A stretch of DNA of 64,000 bases from assembly GCA_018873225.1 (NCBI GenBank), contig JAEILZ010000004.1:2728001-2792000 (forward strand), given 5' to 3'. Each line of letters opens with the position of its first letter. Position 1 is the first letter of the stretch. This document shows, in pieces, positions 22,601 through 34,182 of this stretch. The notes under the pieces are model-generated. The model searched no databases, was not told the origin of the DNA, and saw nothing but the letters and a program-made list of their open reading frames with translations. Both the position numbers and the translations under genes were made by a program. The stretch comes from [Phialemoniopsis] sp. UDSM-2020. Taxonomy: Eukaryota; Ascomycota; Sordariomycetes; Thyridiales; Thyridiaceae.

Positions 22601-23376
22601 TCTCGAGAATTGGTGACTGCGCTGAAGTCATCTCCCAAGGCTTACCATCTTTGCCGAACGCCTCTGAGCGTGGCTCAATGCAATTGGCCTCGCTTTGGTC
22701 AGAGGGTGATGATACAGGCTGAGCCGTAGCGGAGGCGGCCGGTATGAAGTCGCACTCCGCCTGAGTATTTGTCCTAGGCACAATGCCTGCCGAATATCGA
22801 TCGCCTTGACCACTATGATCCTGTGGTTGATGCGCCTGTGTGGATGACGCAGTTGGTGAGACGCGATTTACCTGTCCCGTCGCGTGGTCCCGTGCCTGGA
22901 AAGTCGAGAAAGGTCAGTGCCAACCATGTTTGATGCGGTCCTGCACTAGCGGGGGTGGGTACAATACACCTACATTGGGCAATACCGGCTTATGTGGGCT
23001 GTTCCTCAGCAGACGGCTTCCAACAAATGCCTGATGGACTGTTGTATAAGAACCGCTTAGTGAAACTGCTGCATCTTTTTTCAGATAACGAGGTGATTTG
23101 GAGAGTTCATACCTTTTGTCACGTTGCCAGGAGCCGCCTGAGTTGGTAGGAATGGAGGGGTGGTGGACTCTAGATGTTCGCCTGGCACCGGAGAGCTACT
23201 CAACTATGCGGAAGATGGACAGTGAATGGTTAGAGAAGTGTGCATGTCATGGGGATTAAAGGAAGAAGAGAAGCTGAACCTACCGAGCCCACACCATACT
23301 CGTCCATGTAAAAACCTAGAACCTGTTGGCTGTCCTGGGACTCCTCATTACACTCGCTTGTCTTTCCTACCGCCAT
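19680..23376 (-). CDS. crb2: Crb2/Rad9/53BP1-type DNA-damage checkpoint mediator
   Basis: Four exons, 23376-23284, 23203-23113, 23038-22974 and 22895-19680, give 1154 residues. The three introns use donors GTAGGT, GTATGA and GTAGGT. The ATG context is AAAATGG. The N-terminal exons give MAVGKTSECNEESQDSQQVL, a short SQ-containing start, then AFVGSRLLRNSP. Residues up to about 850 are disordered and rich in SQ/TQ and SP/TP, as expected for ATM/ATR and CDK targets. The C-terminal 300 residues form tandem BRCT repeats: LFQGMAFAISF, TALIADGHSRKVKYMQALAL, GLPCIASRWITTCLQKG and FLAGSRILLVMKK resemble the 53BP1/Crb2 pair closely. The protein should recruit checkpoint kinases to broken chromatin. I could not recognise the tandem Tudor domain that precedes BRCT in Crb2 and 53BP1. 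The basic PPKRIK near the end may be a nuclear signal. Confidence 0.85.
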
Positions 23377-25396
23377 TTTGGCTGCCGTGTTGTGTAGACA
23401 GGACGTGGTGTCTGTGTAAGTACACCTTGAATGGACCTCTGATATCACAAGGGCAGCAAGGAGTTGAAGATCAAAAGGCCTTGATTCACCTGGCATATTG
23501 TGGCGAGTGAATACGCGAAGTGGACAAATTTGGGAGGACAAGCCATGTTGAGATTCACTGATACTCAGTGCTACGAATTCATCATGAACATGCTTCTCTC
23601 GAGCGCTCTTTCCTCACGAGTGAATGTCATAATTCCTGGCTGTGAAGTACGCCACGAGGAAGGCGCACGTCAGTTCCATATTGTAGCTCTGTGAGGCAAG
23701 TGCAGCTGAGCAGAGATACAGACCTTACCTAGTACCTTCTATCAAGGACTAAGGCTCCAGTCAAGCTCCTTCATCGCTCTCCGTGAGGAACGCCCGAGTC
23801 TCTGCAGACGTTATAATTGATGGTTGTCAAATTGCTTCTATGATGCCGGATCTTGTCTTCTAGAAAAGGGTTTGGAAACATGGAATACCAATAATACCAA
23901 TTGGTTGCATGCCTGCTGTATGCACGTACTGTACTGTGCAAGGGTTGTGGGTTGTGATTGGCTGGATCGAGACGTAATGTTTTGATGGCATTGCCCGGTG
24001 CCCGGTTGATCAGCCCCTAATAATAACAACCCCTCCCCTGCCAGACCCGGCGAACCCCTGCATCTAATCTTCACCTGCATGGTCATCCGGCCATTTCCAG
24101 TGTCGTATCCAGACACTTCTTCTTGTCCTTGGCTTCTTCCTGCTTGCCGGGTCACACACTCTCTCAGTCTGGTCTTACTTTGCTGCTTTCTTTTTGCTGG
24201 CAATTCCTGACAGCAGAGGCAAGGTTTCGTCATCTGCAGACCACCGAGACATACATGTACTAAGTAGAGAAAGTACGTGCTCCCGCGTCCTTGTTCGCGT
24301 CGCCTCACACAACCGTTGTCCCCGGCCGTTGCTTGCCTCACCCACTCCGCATCGACAACATCCCTGCTCCCTCCTGGGACTCCTTCACCTCGATTGCATC
24401 TAGGCGTCGCGTTCGCCCCCTAATAAACCCACCGTCGTTTGCCATTTTGTGGACCCCTATTTACTTTTCGCAGCGATTCTCATAGAACATGACCCCAGAC
24501 CGTCTATGCGTGTTTCCATAGCATTCACAGCCGAACTGTGGGCGCAAGGATGACCGGGGAAACGAACAATAATATTGGGAGCGAAATGACCGTCATCACA
24601 CCATACTTAAACCGACCTTGACTATCCTTCAAGACCCTGCTGCCCACGCCTCGTCCTCCTGAATGCTTCCTCTGTTTCTTCTCAGACGGAGTCATCGTTG
24701 CTTGGACTTGAGAGCTGGACCTGGACCTGGTTTCAACTGCCCTGTCGTCCCCATACCTATCCATAACATCATATACGGAGTAGCTATCTTCTCCCTTGAA
24801 CCGGTCCGCTTTCGACACCGGCATTGCCCATCTTTACCCGCAGCAGTTGTGGCCCGCTGCCCGGTCATCTCCAGGCGGCCTGTACCCTCCTTGTCGAAGC
24901 AGCATCGGCAACTGTTGCCCCCCCATTTTGCCCTATCAAGCGACCAAACAAGACCCCTGTCCCACGGTTAGCTACCCTAGCTCGGGCTTGCCAATTCGAA
25001 TTGCCTGCCAATAACAAGGACGGAGATGGTTGTCACCACACGTCCCCTATCAATTCTTTCTTCATGACAGTTCTTTTATTCCAGATTTGTTTACTATCGA
25101 CCTACTCCAACCCTCTTTTCAATGCGAAGCGTCTGAATCGCATCACCAAGGCTCACGTCGTCGCCAGAAGAACGACCGCTCCTTTGCGATCCCGTCAGAG
25201 GCGCACCCACGGTGCCCCAGCTTCCGCTCCTTACCGCAAGAGACGCCGTGCGTCTGCATTCGCTCGGCGGGCAGAGCTCCTACAGCAAAACTCGAGAATT
25301 TGTTCTCTGGCCGGACCAACAACCGAGGAAATTTCCGGTTCCAATTCATTAGATCGAGCCGCCGTAGAGCATCTCTTCACACTACACCAAGCCAGG
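23377..25396. other. Intergenic, divergent promoters
   Basis: A 2-kb region between the crb2 and DUF4048 genes. The stretch from about 24000 is pyrimidine-rich. The DUF4048 reading frame stays open upstream to about 24824, but its composition there is not protein-like, so the extension is left out. No RNA gene or repeat seen. Confidence 0.45.
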
Positions 25397-27047
25397 ATGG
25401 AGGGAGAAGGCCCCAAAGCTGACGAGGCGCCCATGTCGGGCTTCGACAGTAATCGAAATCCATTGGAGGATTGCGCATCAGAGCTTGCCAGCTCAGATAC
25501 GATGCCCCCTCCGCCTCTTCCAACAGGTGGAGGCCTAGATGAACACGCATCAGAGACTCGGTCCTCGAGATCCGAGTCGACCGCATCTCGGAACACCAAC
25601 CGTCTTTCTCTGACTCTCCCGATTGCACCACCGACAGCTTGCCCGAGCCGTCCGCCCCCAAGCTCATCCACGGCTGTGTCGTCATATCCCCCCACGCCAA
25701 TCGACACCTCGGCAGTCACTTCGCCCACTGACACGAATAACTTCATCACGGCCATAGCTGCCCAAGAAAGACGCGTACTCGAGCTCCGTGAGGAACTCGA
25801 TCAAGCCGAGCGTGAACTGGGGCGCCTCAAAAAACAGTGGACGCATCATGAGGCGTTCAAGAAGAGATCTGAAGTTCGCAGGAAGGAGCCACTTAGGCCA
25901 CTGTCACTCCAGACGCAGACCAGCACGCCTGTCAATCCGGAGGCCGACCTACTGACGAGGCGGAGCGTGGAGATGGACAGGCGCAAAGCGCTTCTCCTGG
26001 GGCAGCAGAGTGCGCAGAGCACCCCAACACAGTCGAGACGGCGCGTCTTCCGTGGCGCCCACACGAGGACTTTGTCACTCTTGTCCCCGACCAAGACTAT
26101 CGACGATTTCTCGGTCCATGAAGACGATGTGAATGGTCTGATCAAGTCGCCCTCCCAGGAGCTGGAGGCTGCGTTCCAGAGTATCCACCGCCGCGGCCCC
26201 ATCACCCCGGCGCAATTGTCTAAGCGCGCCTCGTGGGCGCCTCGGTCTACACAGCAGGTCGGCGGTCTGAAACAGGTCGCCGATGACTTCAAGGCCGGTC
26301 TATGGACCTTTGTCGAGGACCTACGGCAAGCAACAGTGGGGGATGAGCCGATCACGGGTGCAGGCACACCCATGAGGGGGGCCAACGTGGTCCCTCGAGC
26401 AGCCCATGCCCTGCTAGGTGAAAACCAAGAGACCATCAAGGCTCCAGGGTCGACAACGCGTCCCCACGTGAGCAATGCCTTTGAACACACGCCGACGCCG
26501 CCAGCCCGTTACACAGACAACCCGGACACGGAGACACAATCTGCGGCTGAGCACCGGCGAAGAGTGTCGAAGACAGAGGCAAAGGCGGCTAAGCGCTTCT
26601 CGTGGACGCCTTTGACCGTCGATTCGTTCGATGATAATGACTGGACGAACTGGGATAGTCCACCTGTCAAGTCGCCGCGATGGAGCGGTACAACCGTCAA
26701 TGGGGATCTCATCGACGCTATACCTGGAAAGAACGACGAGAATGAGGCGCCAAGGTAAGAACAACACCCCGCTTCACTATTCTGGCTTTGCGTGAATGAC
26801 TTCCTGAACATTATTTGGTTTCAGTACAAATCAGCGCGCAGCGGAGCAGTCAACGCCGTCAGATTCGCCGAACAAGCTCGATGACATGTCGTGGGCCATG
26901 CTTAACAAGCTGACCCCCGGTAACATCAAACGTACCGCCTCTGACTTCATGAAGGAGTGGGAGAAGAGCCTGTCGCCGACTAGAGAAGGGGCTGCCGTCT
27001 CAGAGGAGAACAGGGAACGGCCTATCAGGACAGCTGACCTATTGTAG
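25397..27047 (+). CDS. DUF4048-containing protein of unknown function
   Basis: Two exons, 25397-26754 and 26825-27047, give 526 residues. The 70-nt intron has donor GTAAGA and acceptor CAG. The start chosen, MEGEGPKADEAP, begins the protein-like composition; the same frame is open for about 190 codons upstream and an earlier start (for example ATG at 25066) cannot be excluded. The central block, with a coiled coil (AAQERRVLELREELDQAERE then LGRLKKQWTHHEAF) followed by RRSVEMDRRKALLLG and RVFRGAHTRTLSLLSP, is what I recognise as DUF4048. Further conserved-looking segments are FKAGLWTFVEDLRQATVG and the C-terminal MLNKLTPGNIKRTASDFMKE helix. The rest is Ser/Pro-rich. The molecular role is not known to me; the family occurs in filamentous ascomycetes. 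Confidence 0.75.
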
Positions 27048-27779
27048 ATATTCCTACCAGGCAACCCGTCTTTTGCATATAGATCCCGGAAGGGAAGGAC
27101 CATACTTCTTGCATATACATTCGGCGAAGGCACGAGGAAATGTTTCTCACGACAAACGAACAAATGAAAGAACGCAGCGCTATTGGAAATGTGCATTTGG
27201 TGGTGGAACTTGGCGGCGATGTAAGCTTGGACTGGATGGTGTTTTTCTCTCTTCGTCTTAACGTTTGGCGTTGTATGGCTTCCCTGTTATAACACGAGTA
27301 CCTGTAGCATAATGATATAATGAACCGTCGTTATCAAAAGGGTGTACAACCAAGGGATGAGTATCCATGTGATCAAGTATTCGATGTTTGCACATCTACA
27401 GTGCCAACCGAGCTGTTATTAGCACTGTTTCGCACTGTGAGAGTGATTTTTTCCCCACCAGCGCCACCAAATGCTGCTGGTGCTGCTGACCGCGACCCAT
27501 TACGTCGCAGTACAGAGGCACCTGAGACTAGCTAGCAGTGTGGGAAGCGGGTCATCCATGGTCACAGCTCTCTCGGACTAGGACCACCTGCACCTGCAAC
27601 TGCACCTGCAACCTATCTAACGTTATCCATCCCCATCATCGTCACCAAAGTACATACGAGCGGCTTCTCTCGAGGACCTTGCATCCCCCGCCCTCCAATT
27701 GTCCTCTACGTTTTGCTACTCTCTCGCCCTCGCCTTTTCGTCCTTTCCATCCGTCTTCGACCTCCCAGATACATACAGG
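27048..27779. other. Intergenic, promoter of the V-ATPase gene
   Basis: It contains the DUF4048 3' region and the V-ATPase subunit A promoter and leader. A short imperfect tandem repeat of CACCTGCAACTG lies near 27590-27612. The last 100 bases are pyrimidine-rich. Confidence 0.5.
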
Positions 27780-29824
27780 ATGGACCACGTAGGCAAGATC
27801 TACTCCATCTCCGGGCCCGTCGTGGTTGCCGAGGAGATGGAGGGTGTTGCCATGTACGAGCTCGTCAGGGTCGGCCACGAGAATCTGGTCGGAGAGGTCA
27901 TAAGAATCAGCGCGGACAGAGCATCTATCCAGGTTTATGAGGAGACTGGTGCGTTGGCTATCTCATAACTCTCCCATCCCCCTACAGAATCCGCGGGAAA
28001 TACCTCGAGCTCGACCTCAAGCTACTCTACCCGTCCTTCTGATTCCAGACGAGAGCTAATGATATTCGTAATGAACAATAGCTGGCGTGCAGGTCGGCGA
28101 TCCCGTACGACGAACTGGCAAGCCCCTCTCCGTTGAACTTGGTCCAGGTCTCCTCAACAACATCTACGATGGTATCCAGCGACCCCTCGAGAAGATCTCA
28201 GAAGTCTCCAAGAGCATCTATATCCCTCGCGGTATCGCCATCCCAGCCCTTGATCGTGAGAAGAAGTGGGAGTTTACTCCGACCATGAAGGTTGGCGACC
28301 ACATCACGGGAGGTGATGTCTGGGGTACTGTCTTCGAGAACTCCTTCATCAAGGTCCACAAGATCCTGCTGCCTCCCCGCGCCCGCGGTACTATCACCAA
28401 GATCGCGGACAAGGGCGAGTATACAGTCGATGAGAAGATTCTCGAGGTTGAGTTTGATGGCAAGAAGACCGAGTATGGAATGATGCAGACCTGGCCTGTC
28501 CGTGTCCCTAGGCCGACCACCGAGAAGCACTCGGCCAACAGCCCCTTCCTCGTCGGCCAACGTGTCCTCGATGCCCTTTTCCCTAGTGTGCTCGGCGGTA
28601 CTGTCGCCATTCCCGGTGCTTTCGGTTGTGGCAAAACTGTCATTAGTCAGTCTGTGTCCAAGTTCTCCAACAGTGATATCATCGTTTACGTGGGATGTAA
28701 GTGATTGGCAACGACCCTTTCTTGAACTTGGCATGTCATGCTAACAATGCCACAGGTGGCGAGCGAGGTAATGAGATGGCTGAAGTCTTGAAGGATTTCC
28801 CCGAGCTGTCCATTGAGGTCGAGGGCCGCCAGGAGCCCATCATGAAGCGCACCACGCTCATCGCCAACACTTCCAACATGCCCGTCGCCGCTCGTGAGGC
28901 CTCCATCTACACTGGAATTACGGTGGCTGAGTATTTCCGTGATCAAGGCCTCGACGTTGCCATGATGGCTGATTCGTCATCTCGCTGGGCCGAGGCTCTG
29001 CGTGAGCTTTCTGGTCGTCTCGGAGAAATGCCTGCGGACCAGGGTTTCCCCGCCTACCTCAGTACCAAGCTGGCCAGCTTCTACGAGCGTGCCGGTAAGG
29101 TGCAAGCCCTTGGCTCCCCGGAGCGTGACGGCAGTGTCAGCATCGTCGGCGCCGTCAGCCCGCCAGGGGGTGATTTCTCCGATCCCGTCACCACATCCAC
29201 CCTGGGTATCGTACAAGTCTTCTGGGGTCTCGACAAGAAGCTCGCTCAGCGCAAGCACTTCCCCTCCATCAACACCTCCGTGTCCTACTCCAAATACACC
29301 ATGGTGCTCGACAAGTGGTATGAGAAGGAGTACCCGGAGTTCCCGCGGCTGCGTAACAGCATCAAGCAGCTCCTCTCCAACTCGGAGGAGCTCGACCAGG
29401 TCGTGCAGCTGGTTGGTAAGGCAGCGCTCTCGGACCCCGACAAGATCACTTTGGATATGGCTACCCTGATCAAGGAGGACTTCCTGCAGCAGAACGGCTA
29501 CAGTGACTACGACCAGTTCTGCCCCATCTGGAAGACGGAGTGGATGATGCGTCTTATGATGGGCTTCCACGACGAGGCGCAAAAGGCCATCTCGCAGGGC
29601 CAGACATGGGCCAAGGTCAGGGAGGCGACGCAGGACCTTCAAGGGCAGCTGCGGAGTCTCAAATTCGAGGTGCCGACCGAGGGCCAAGAGAAGATTTGCA
29701 AGAAGGTATGCGATCATATATTCAGTCCGTTCAAATCTGAGATTACTGACTCGTTGCGCGTAAACAGTACGAAGCCATACAACAAGAGATGCTCGACAAG
29801 TTTGCATCAGTCATGGACGAGTAA
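27780..29824 (+). CDS. vma1: V-type proton ATPase catalytic subunit A
   Basis: Four exons, 27780-27948, 28082-28696, 28756-29705 and 29768-29824, give 596 residues. The ATG gives [20 protein letters not shown]. Subunit A features are all present: the non-homologous region ([14 protein letters not shown]), the P-loop [28 protein letters not shown], the catalytic [11 protein letters not shown] block and [17 protein letters not shown]. The last exon encodes only 18 residues ([18 protein letters not shown]) and was placed by homology. Subunit A hydrolyses ATP in the V1 sector to drive proton pumping into vacuoles and Golgi. No intein is present. Intron 2 (59 nt, GTAAGT...GCTAAC...CAG) splits the Cys262 codon as T|GT, the exact residue at which yeast VMA1 carries its VDE intein. 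Confidence 0.96.
28697..28755 (+). other. vma1 intron 2, at the yeast intein insertion codon
   Basis: A 59-nt spliceosomal intron (donor GTAAGT, branch GCTAAC, acceptor CAG) between VYVG and GERGNEM, splitting the conserved Cys codon after its first base. Confidence 0.9.
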
Positions 29825-30662
29825 GGCGTATCCTGTCATCTGGCAAGGACGGAACAAAGTGCGTGAGGAGAGAAGGGGAGCGATAAGGGAGTCTATTTTA
29901 TCTGGTCACTATCATGCTATAGAAACTGTTGTCGGTTATTGGCTTTTACCACGAAGTCTTGTATGTACAAACCTGGTGCATAGATCGAGAAGGGAATTCA
30001 GACAGGCGACGAATTCGAAACTAATCTGACAATCTGCAAATTGCCTTCCACTGAGACCCGTCCATAGTGACCCAAGCCGTACGAGTCGAAAGAAGACTTA
30101 TTTGAGTAACCGATTTGTTCCTTCACCGAGCCAGGTAGGTTCACAACCATCAATTAAGTAACTTGTATGTAGCGGGCTTTTTTAGTAATTTTTTTGGTTT
30201 GAATTTCAAAATATCTAAATAACATTCGGCTTCTCTTCTCAATTCCTTTTGGAAATCAAGGCAAGAGTGCATCTTTTTCGGCCGTCTCCTCGTGAGTAGA
30301 TCCCACCTATGTCCCGATTTCCCTTACACCAGAAAGAAAAGCGGGATAGCACCGATGGATGTAGAATAGAGCAGTAGAAGGGAAAAGGAAAAAGAAACAG
30401 GAGAAAGCTCCTCAATGCCCTGGGATATATATAGGTATAATGGTATATACAGGCTATGTCTATCAAGCCCGAGAGAAGTGAAGAGGAAAAAAAAGGTAGG
30501 AGGGTCTTTTCTTCGTTGTGTTTGGCTCTGTTGTCAAACATCGCCGTGTTCCGTCAGGAGCTTTTCCCCCAAGATCGAACTAGCGTTCGACCAAGAAACC
30601 ATTTTCCACCGTCCATTACACCTCTGCTCCCAACAACGCCATCTCTCTCTTCATGACTGCAT
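29825..30662. other. Intergenic, convergent gene ends
   Basis: Between vma1 and the ferritin-like gene. AT-rich with A/T tracts; only short unsupported ORFs. Confidence 0.55.
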
Positions 30663-31692
30663 TTACGAGATCTGCATGACCATGGGGCCGGCCATGATGA
30701 TCTCGTCGGTGATCTTGCCAGTCAGGGGCGCCTCGGTGACGAGGTTGACGTAGACGACGCCGGCCAGGCCCTGGGGCACGGTGCAGCCGGTGCCCTGGGT
30801 GAAGGGGGAGAAGGCGGTGCCGCCGACGATGTTGCCGTTGGTGAAGGAGCAGAACTGGGCGCCGCCCGCGGCCTCGGACTCGACGTTGATGGTGGAGCCG
30901 ATGGCGGCGGCGGCGGGGCTGCCGGCGGCCATGGTCAGGGTCGGGAAGGCGGTCAGGATGAGGTTGGAGCCCTCGGGGCAGGACTGGATGAAGGGCGCGG
31001 CGAGGGAGAAGACCTGCTTGGGCGACAGGGAGGTGTCGAAGGCGCCCGGGGCGGCGGCGACCTGCGAGGCGACGCGGATGAAGGTCTGGTGGCGGGCCTC
31101 CTGGGTCAGGATGGAGCCGGCGGTGCCGAGGATGGAGCCGTCGGCGATGAGGGGCGCCCCGCCGAGGTAGGCAGAGACGCCGACGTTCTCGAGGACGGCG
31201 GCGGTGGCGACCATGCCCTTGGCGTCGGTGAAGCCAAAGTTGTAGGTGCAGGGCTGGACGGGCTTGACGCCAGCCTGGGCGATGGCGCCCTGCAGCAGGC
31301 CGACGTGGGCCTGCTCACTGGCGCCGATGCTGATGAGGTCGTCGACCTGCGCCTGCTGGAGGCCGAGGGCCAGGAAGTCCGAGGCAGGGAACTTGGCGAA
31401 ACCCTGCTGGTAGAAGGCGGTCTCGAGCCACTCGAGGGTCAGGGCACTAAGAAAGCAGGCTTGTTAGTACACTGTGACTGAGCTCCTTCTTCCTTGCTTT
31501 CCCTCAGTGCGTAACATACAATTGCAGGATGTCGATATCCGTCAGGCCGAGCGCAGCGGCGGCGGCATTCTGTCGCTTCGAGTACTCGTACATCTTCATC
31601 TGGCTCGGGTTGAGCTTGGGGTGGGCTGGCAAGGCGGTGGTGGCGGCGGCCAAGGCCAGGACAGTGCCTGCGATCTTCATGATGGACGGCAT
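30663..31692 (-). CDS. Secreted ferritin-like domain protein (Rds1-like)
   Basis: Two exons, 31692-31520 and 31446-30663, give 318 residues. The intron has donor GTATGT, a perfect TACTAAC branch and acceptor TAG. The N-terminus MPSIMKIAGTVLALAAATTA is a signal peptide with likely cleavage near ALPA. The helix ILQFALTLEWLETAFYQQG and the later EARHQTF helix supply the paired Glu/His pattern of ferritin-like four-helix proteins, and the sequence between (LISIGASEQAHVGLLQGAI) adds a second E..H. Fungal relatives, such as S. pombe Rds1, are stress-related extracellular or wall proteins; metal binding here is inference from the motif spacing. The C-terminal half is Gly/Ala-rich and hydrophobic without a clear GPI signal. 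Its strongly biased GC-ending codons suggest high expression. Confidence 0.82.
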
Positions 31693-34182
31693 CTTGACTG
31701 ATTTGTGTGTGTGTGTGGCTGTTGGTTCCCCTGGATCCAATAACTCTTCTCGTCGACTTAATGAACGTGGCGATGTTGTAGAATGATAGCAAGACCAGCC
31801 TGGCTGTTCTAGACAACAGAGTCCCTCCTGGGTTTTGGTGGTGAAATTAAAGGATATTAAATCGGAAAGTAAATGAGCGATAGAGACTGACGAGCAACAA
31901 ACGTTGATCCCAGGAAAGCAGACCAGCGCTTTTGGTTCAAAAAGGGGATTGAAAGGAACGGAAGTTGGATGGGATGGGGTAAAGAGAGAAGGGCAGAGTA
32001 GAGCAAGAGGAAACCAAGTTTGGCGACAGGAGGGAAAATGGGCCTGTTAAGAAAAAGAAGGGCACTCGCCCGCCAAGAGATCATCACGATTTGGGGAGTG
32101 AGATGGGATGGAGAGCGGCTACAGCTCGTTCCGTGCCCGGCTTCAGCAGTCCTGCGACGGCATCTCCATCACGTCCCGCAATGCGACAAGCATCCAAGCT
32201 CGTGCTCTTCGGAGCGCCCCTTCGCCCTGGGTCCTGGAGGGAGGAGGAGGAGCCGGTGCCTCGAACGCCCAGGACAGGGGAGGGAGGGAAAGGCAGCGGA
32301 CCAGGGGTCGACTACGGGAGCAGGTACTTCGTAGATGACAGGAGGTGCAAAACCCTTACTTCGCAGGTTAGGGTTGTTTCGTTTCCTCTGGCGCGCTCAA
32401 GGAGGAGTCAAGAAAGACGTCTTGGACCAGGACATCGTGAGAACAGCCCCAGGCCACCAATCAGGGTCCGTCTTTGATAGCAACGGGAAAGTGGTCGTTG
32501 TGCTCCAGGAGCTCGACCCCTAGCCTCCAGACCCGCATAGCTTAAACCAAACCTTGACAGGGGTTGAAGGGGCCATTTCTTGGCTTGCTTTGGGCACTTC
32601 CAAGACCTCGTAGCGCTGTCGTCTCGCAACCGAGGTCAGCCTGTTAGGCCCGTCTAGGCAAGGTGTGGTGGCGTCTTGGGTTGACAGACAGGGGTCGCCA
32701 CGGGGCCCGGCCGGGGTTCTGCGACCTCATCCTGTGTCAGACTCGTTTCGACCGGCGGACCGTGGGTGACCCGAAAGCCGCAACCCCAAATTCGCTTCCT
32801 TACCCAAAACGGTAATATTGATACTCAAGAGCACGCACATACGCACATACGCACACACGCTTTGGCCATCCTGCATCAACCGGATCGAATCAAATCTGCC
32901 AAGCTAGCCCTCAGGAGGAGTCAGGGCCTGCCTCGTGGGCGACTAGGTTTTCTTGGTAGCATCCCGCAGGCAAATGCTAGCTATGTAGATAGAGTTGTAA
33001 GATTGGAAGGGATTTATCTAGTTGGCTTGGCGCGGTTGCAAACATCGGCGCTCCGGTAGTCTGGACGAACGAGGCGCTTGGTGTATGTACTCCGTACTCA
33101 AGCATGTATCTACGATGTGTAGGGCGAGGCGGTCGTCCTCAACTGAGTCCTCTTTCATCAGTGACTTTCGCCATCGCGAAATATTCGGACCCATCAAATT
33201 CCAGAAGCCCTTTTCCATGGCTTCCTGGCTGCTGGCTTTAATGGGACTAAACATGATCGGCCCTGGGCATAACTCGTAGATCTTGTAGAGAGGCATTGAC
33301 ATCCTGCGAGGTAGTCGACACGGCGAAACAAGTCACCACTCTCTCTCTCGCTCGGGAAATCCAACATCCACTCGCTTCTCTCCATCTGGACTTATCTGGA
33401 CTTGGATTAAGGCTTCCTGATCTCCATTCCACGCCCACACATCCCGGACACGACCTGCCGCGAGCCGTAGATGCTGGGCGTGCCTTTTGATCAGCCGGAT
33501 TCAAGTCCGCCCCTCCCGCGTGCCAGCTATGGTAAACTGAAACCTTTCCAGCACCAGTCAAGAGGTTGAAGGAGAAGGCTACGTGGGTCTTGCTCCAGAC
33601 AGCCGGGAGGTTGGCGGCTCACAGCCCACGACGTCCAGGGAGCTGACATGCCACACCATCAATACCGTTGCTCCCGAAGTCAATTAGCCTGTTCTGGCCC
33701 ATGATCGCCCATCAAACCTTCTCGGCATAAACTCGACTTGTGACAGATCAAGGGAGACTTCGGTGGAGAAACAAATGGCATTCATCCTCGGGCGAAGAGA
33801 CATGGCAAAGCTTCATAGAAACATCCTTACAAAGCTTTTCTAAGGACGACCAGATATCAATATAGGGTACTTTAGGTAGTAAATATTGCGAAACTCTCGA
33901 TTGTGCTGGACTACAACTAGTATGTTTTGCAGACAGTCGCCCCGATCATTTTCAGATCAGCTTGTTTCTGTCTACCGTCAACAGACAAAGATATGCCCGG
34001 AGCAATGGATTTTGTGGGTTGCATGCTGACAATCTGCCATGGATTTTTACTCATATACTAAAGCTTCTCCTTCGATTACTCTTCCTGTCTTCTTTTTATC
34101 AACGATAACGATAGCATGCCCTCTTCATGGATGGTAGGTACCCCGAGAGATACACCATCCCAACTCTTTTGCTATGATGCAT
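31693..34182. other. Gene-free 2.5-kb stretch
   Basis: Between the ferritin-like gene start and the Ssd1 gene end. Short (GT)n at 31708-31719 and an ACGCACAT-type repeat at 32826-32858. ORFs are short and unsupported. No RNA gene recognised. Confidence 0.5.

Noticed and set aside
24824..25396. N-terminal extension of the DUF4048 protein
   Set aside because: The frame is open but the composition is Pro/Arg/Cys-rich and unlike protein; better explained as leader sequence. Left open as a possibility.
28697..28755. An intein in the V-ATPase gene
   Set aside because: The insertion is only 59 nt with canonical donor, branch site and acceptor, far too short for an intein.
33500..33530. Possible tRNA B-box (GATTCAAGTCC)
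   Set aside because: No A-box at the right distance and no cloverleaf could be drawn.
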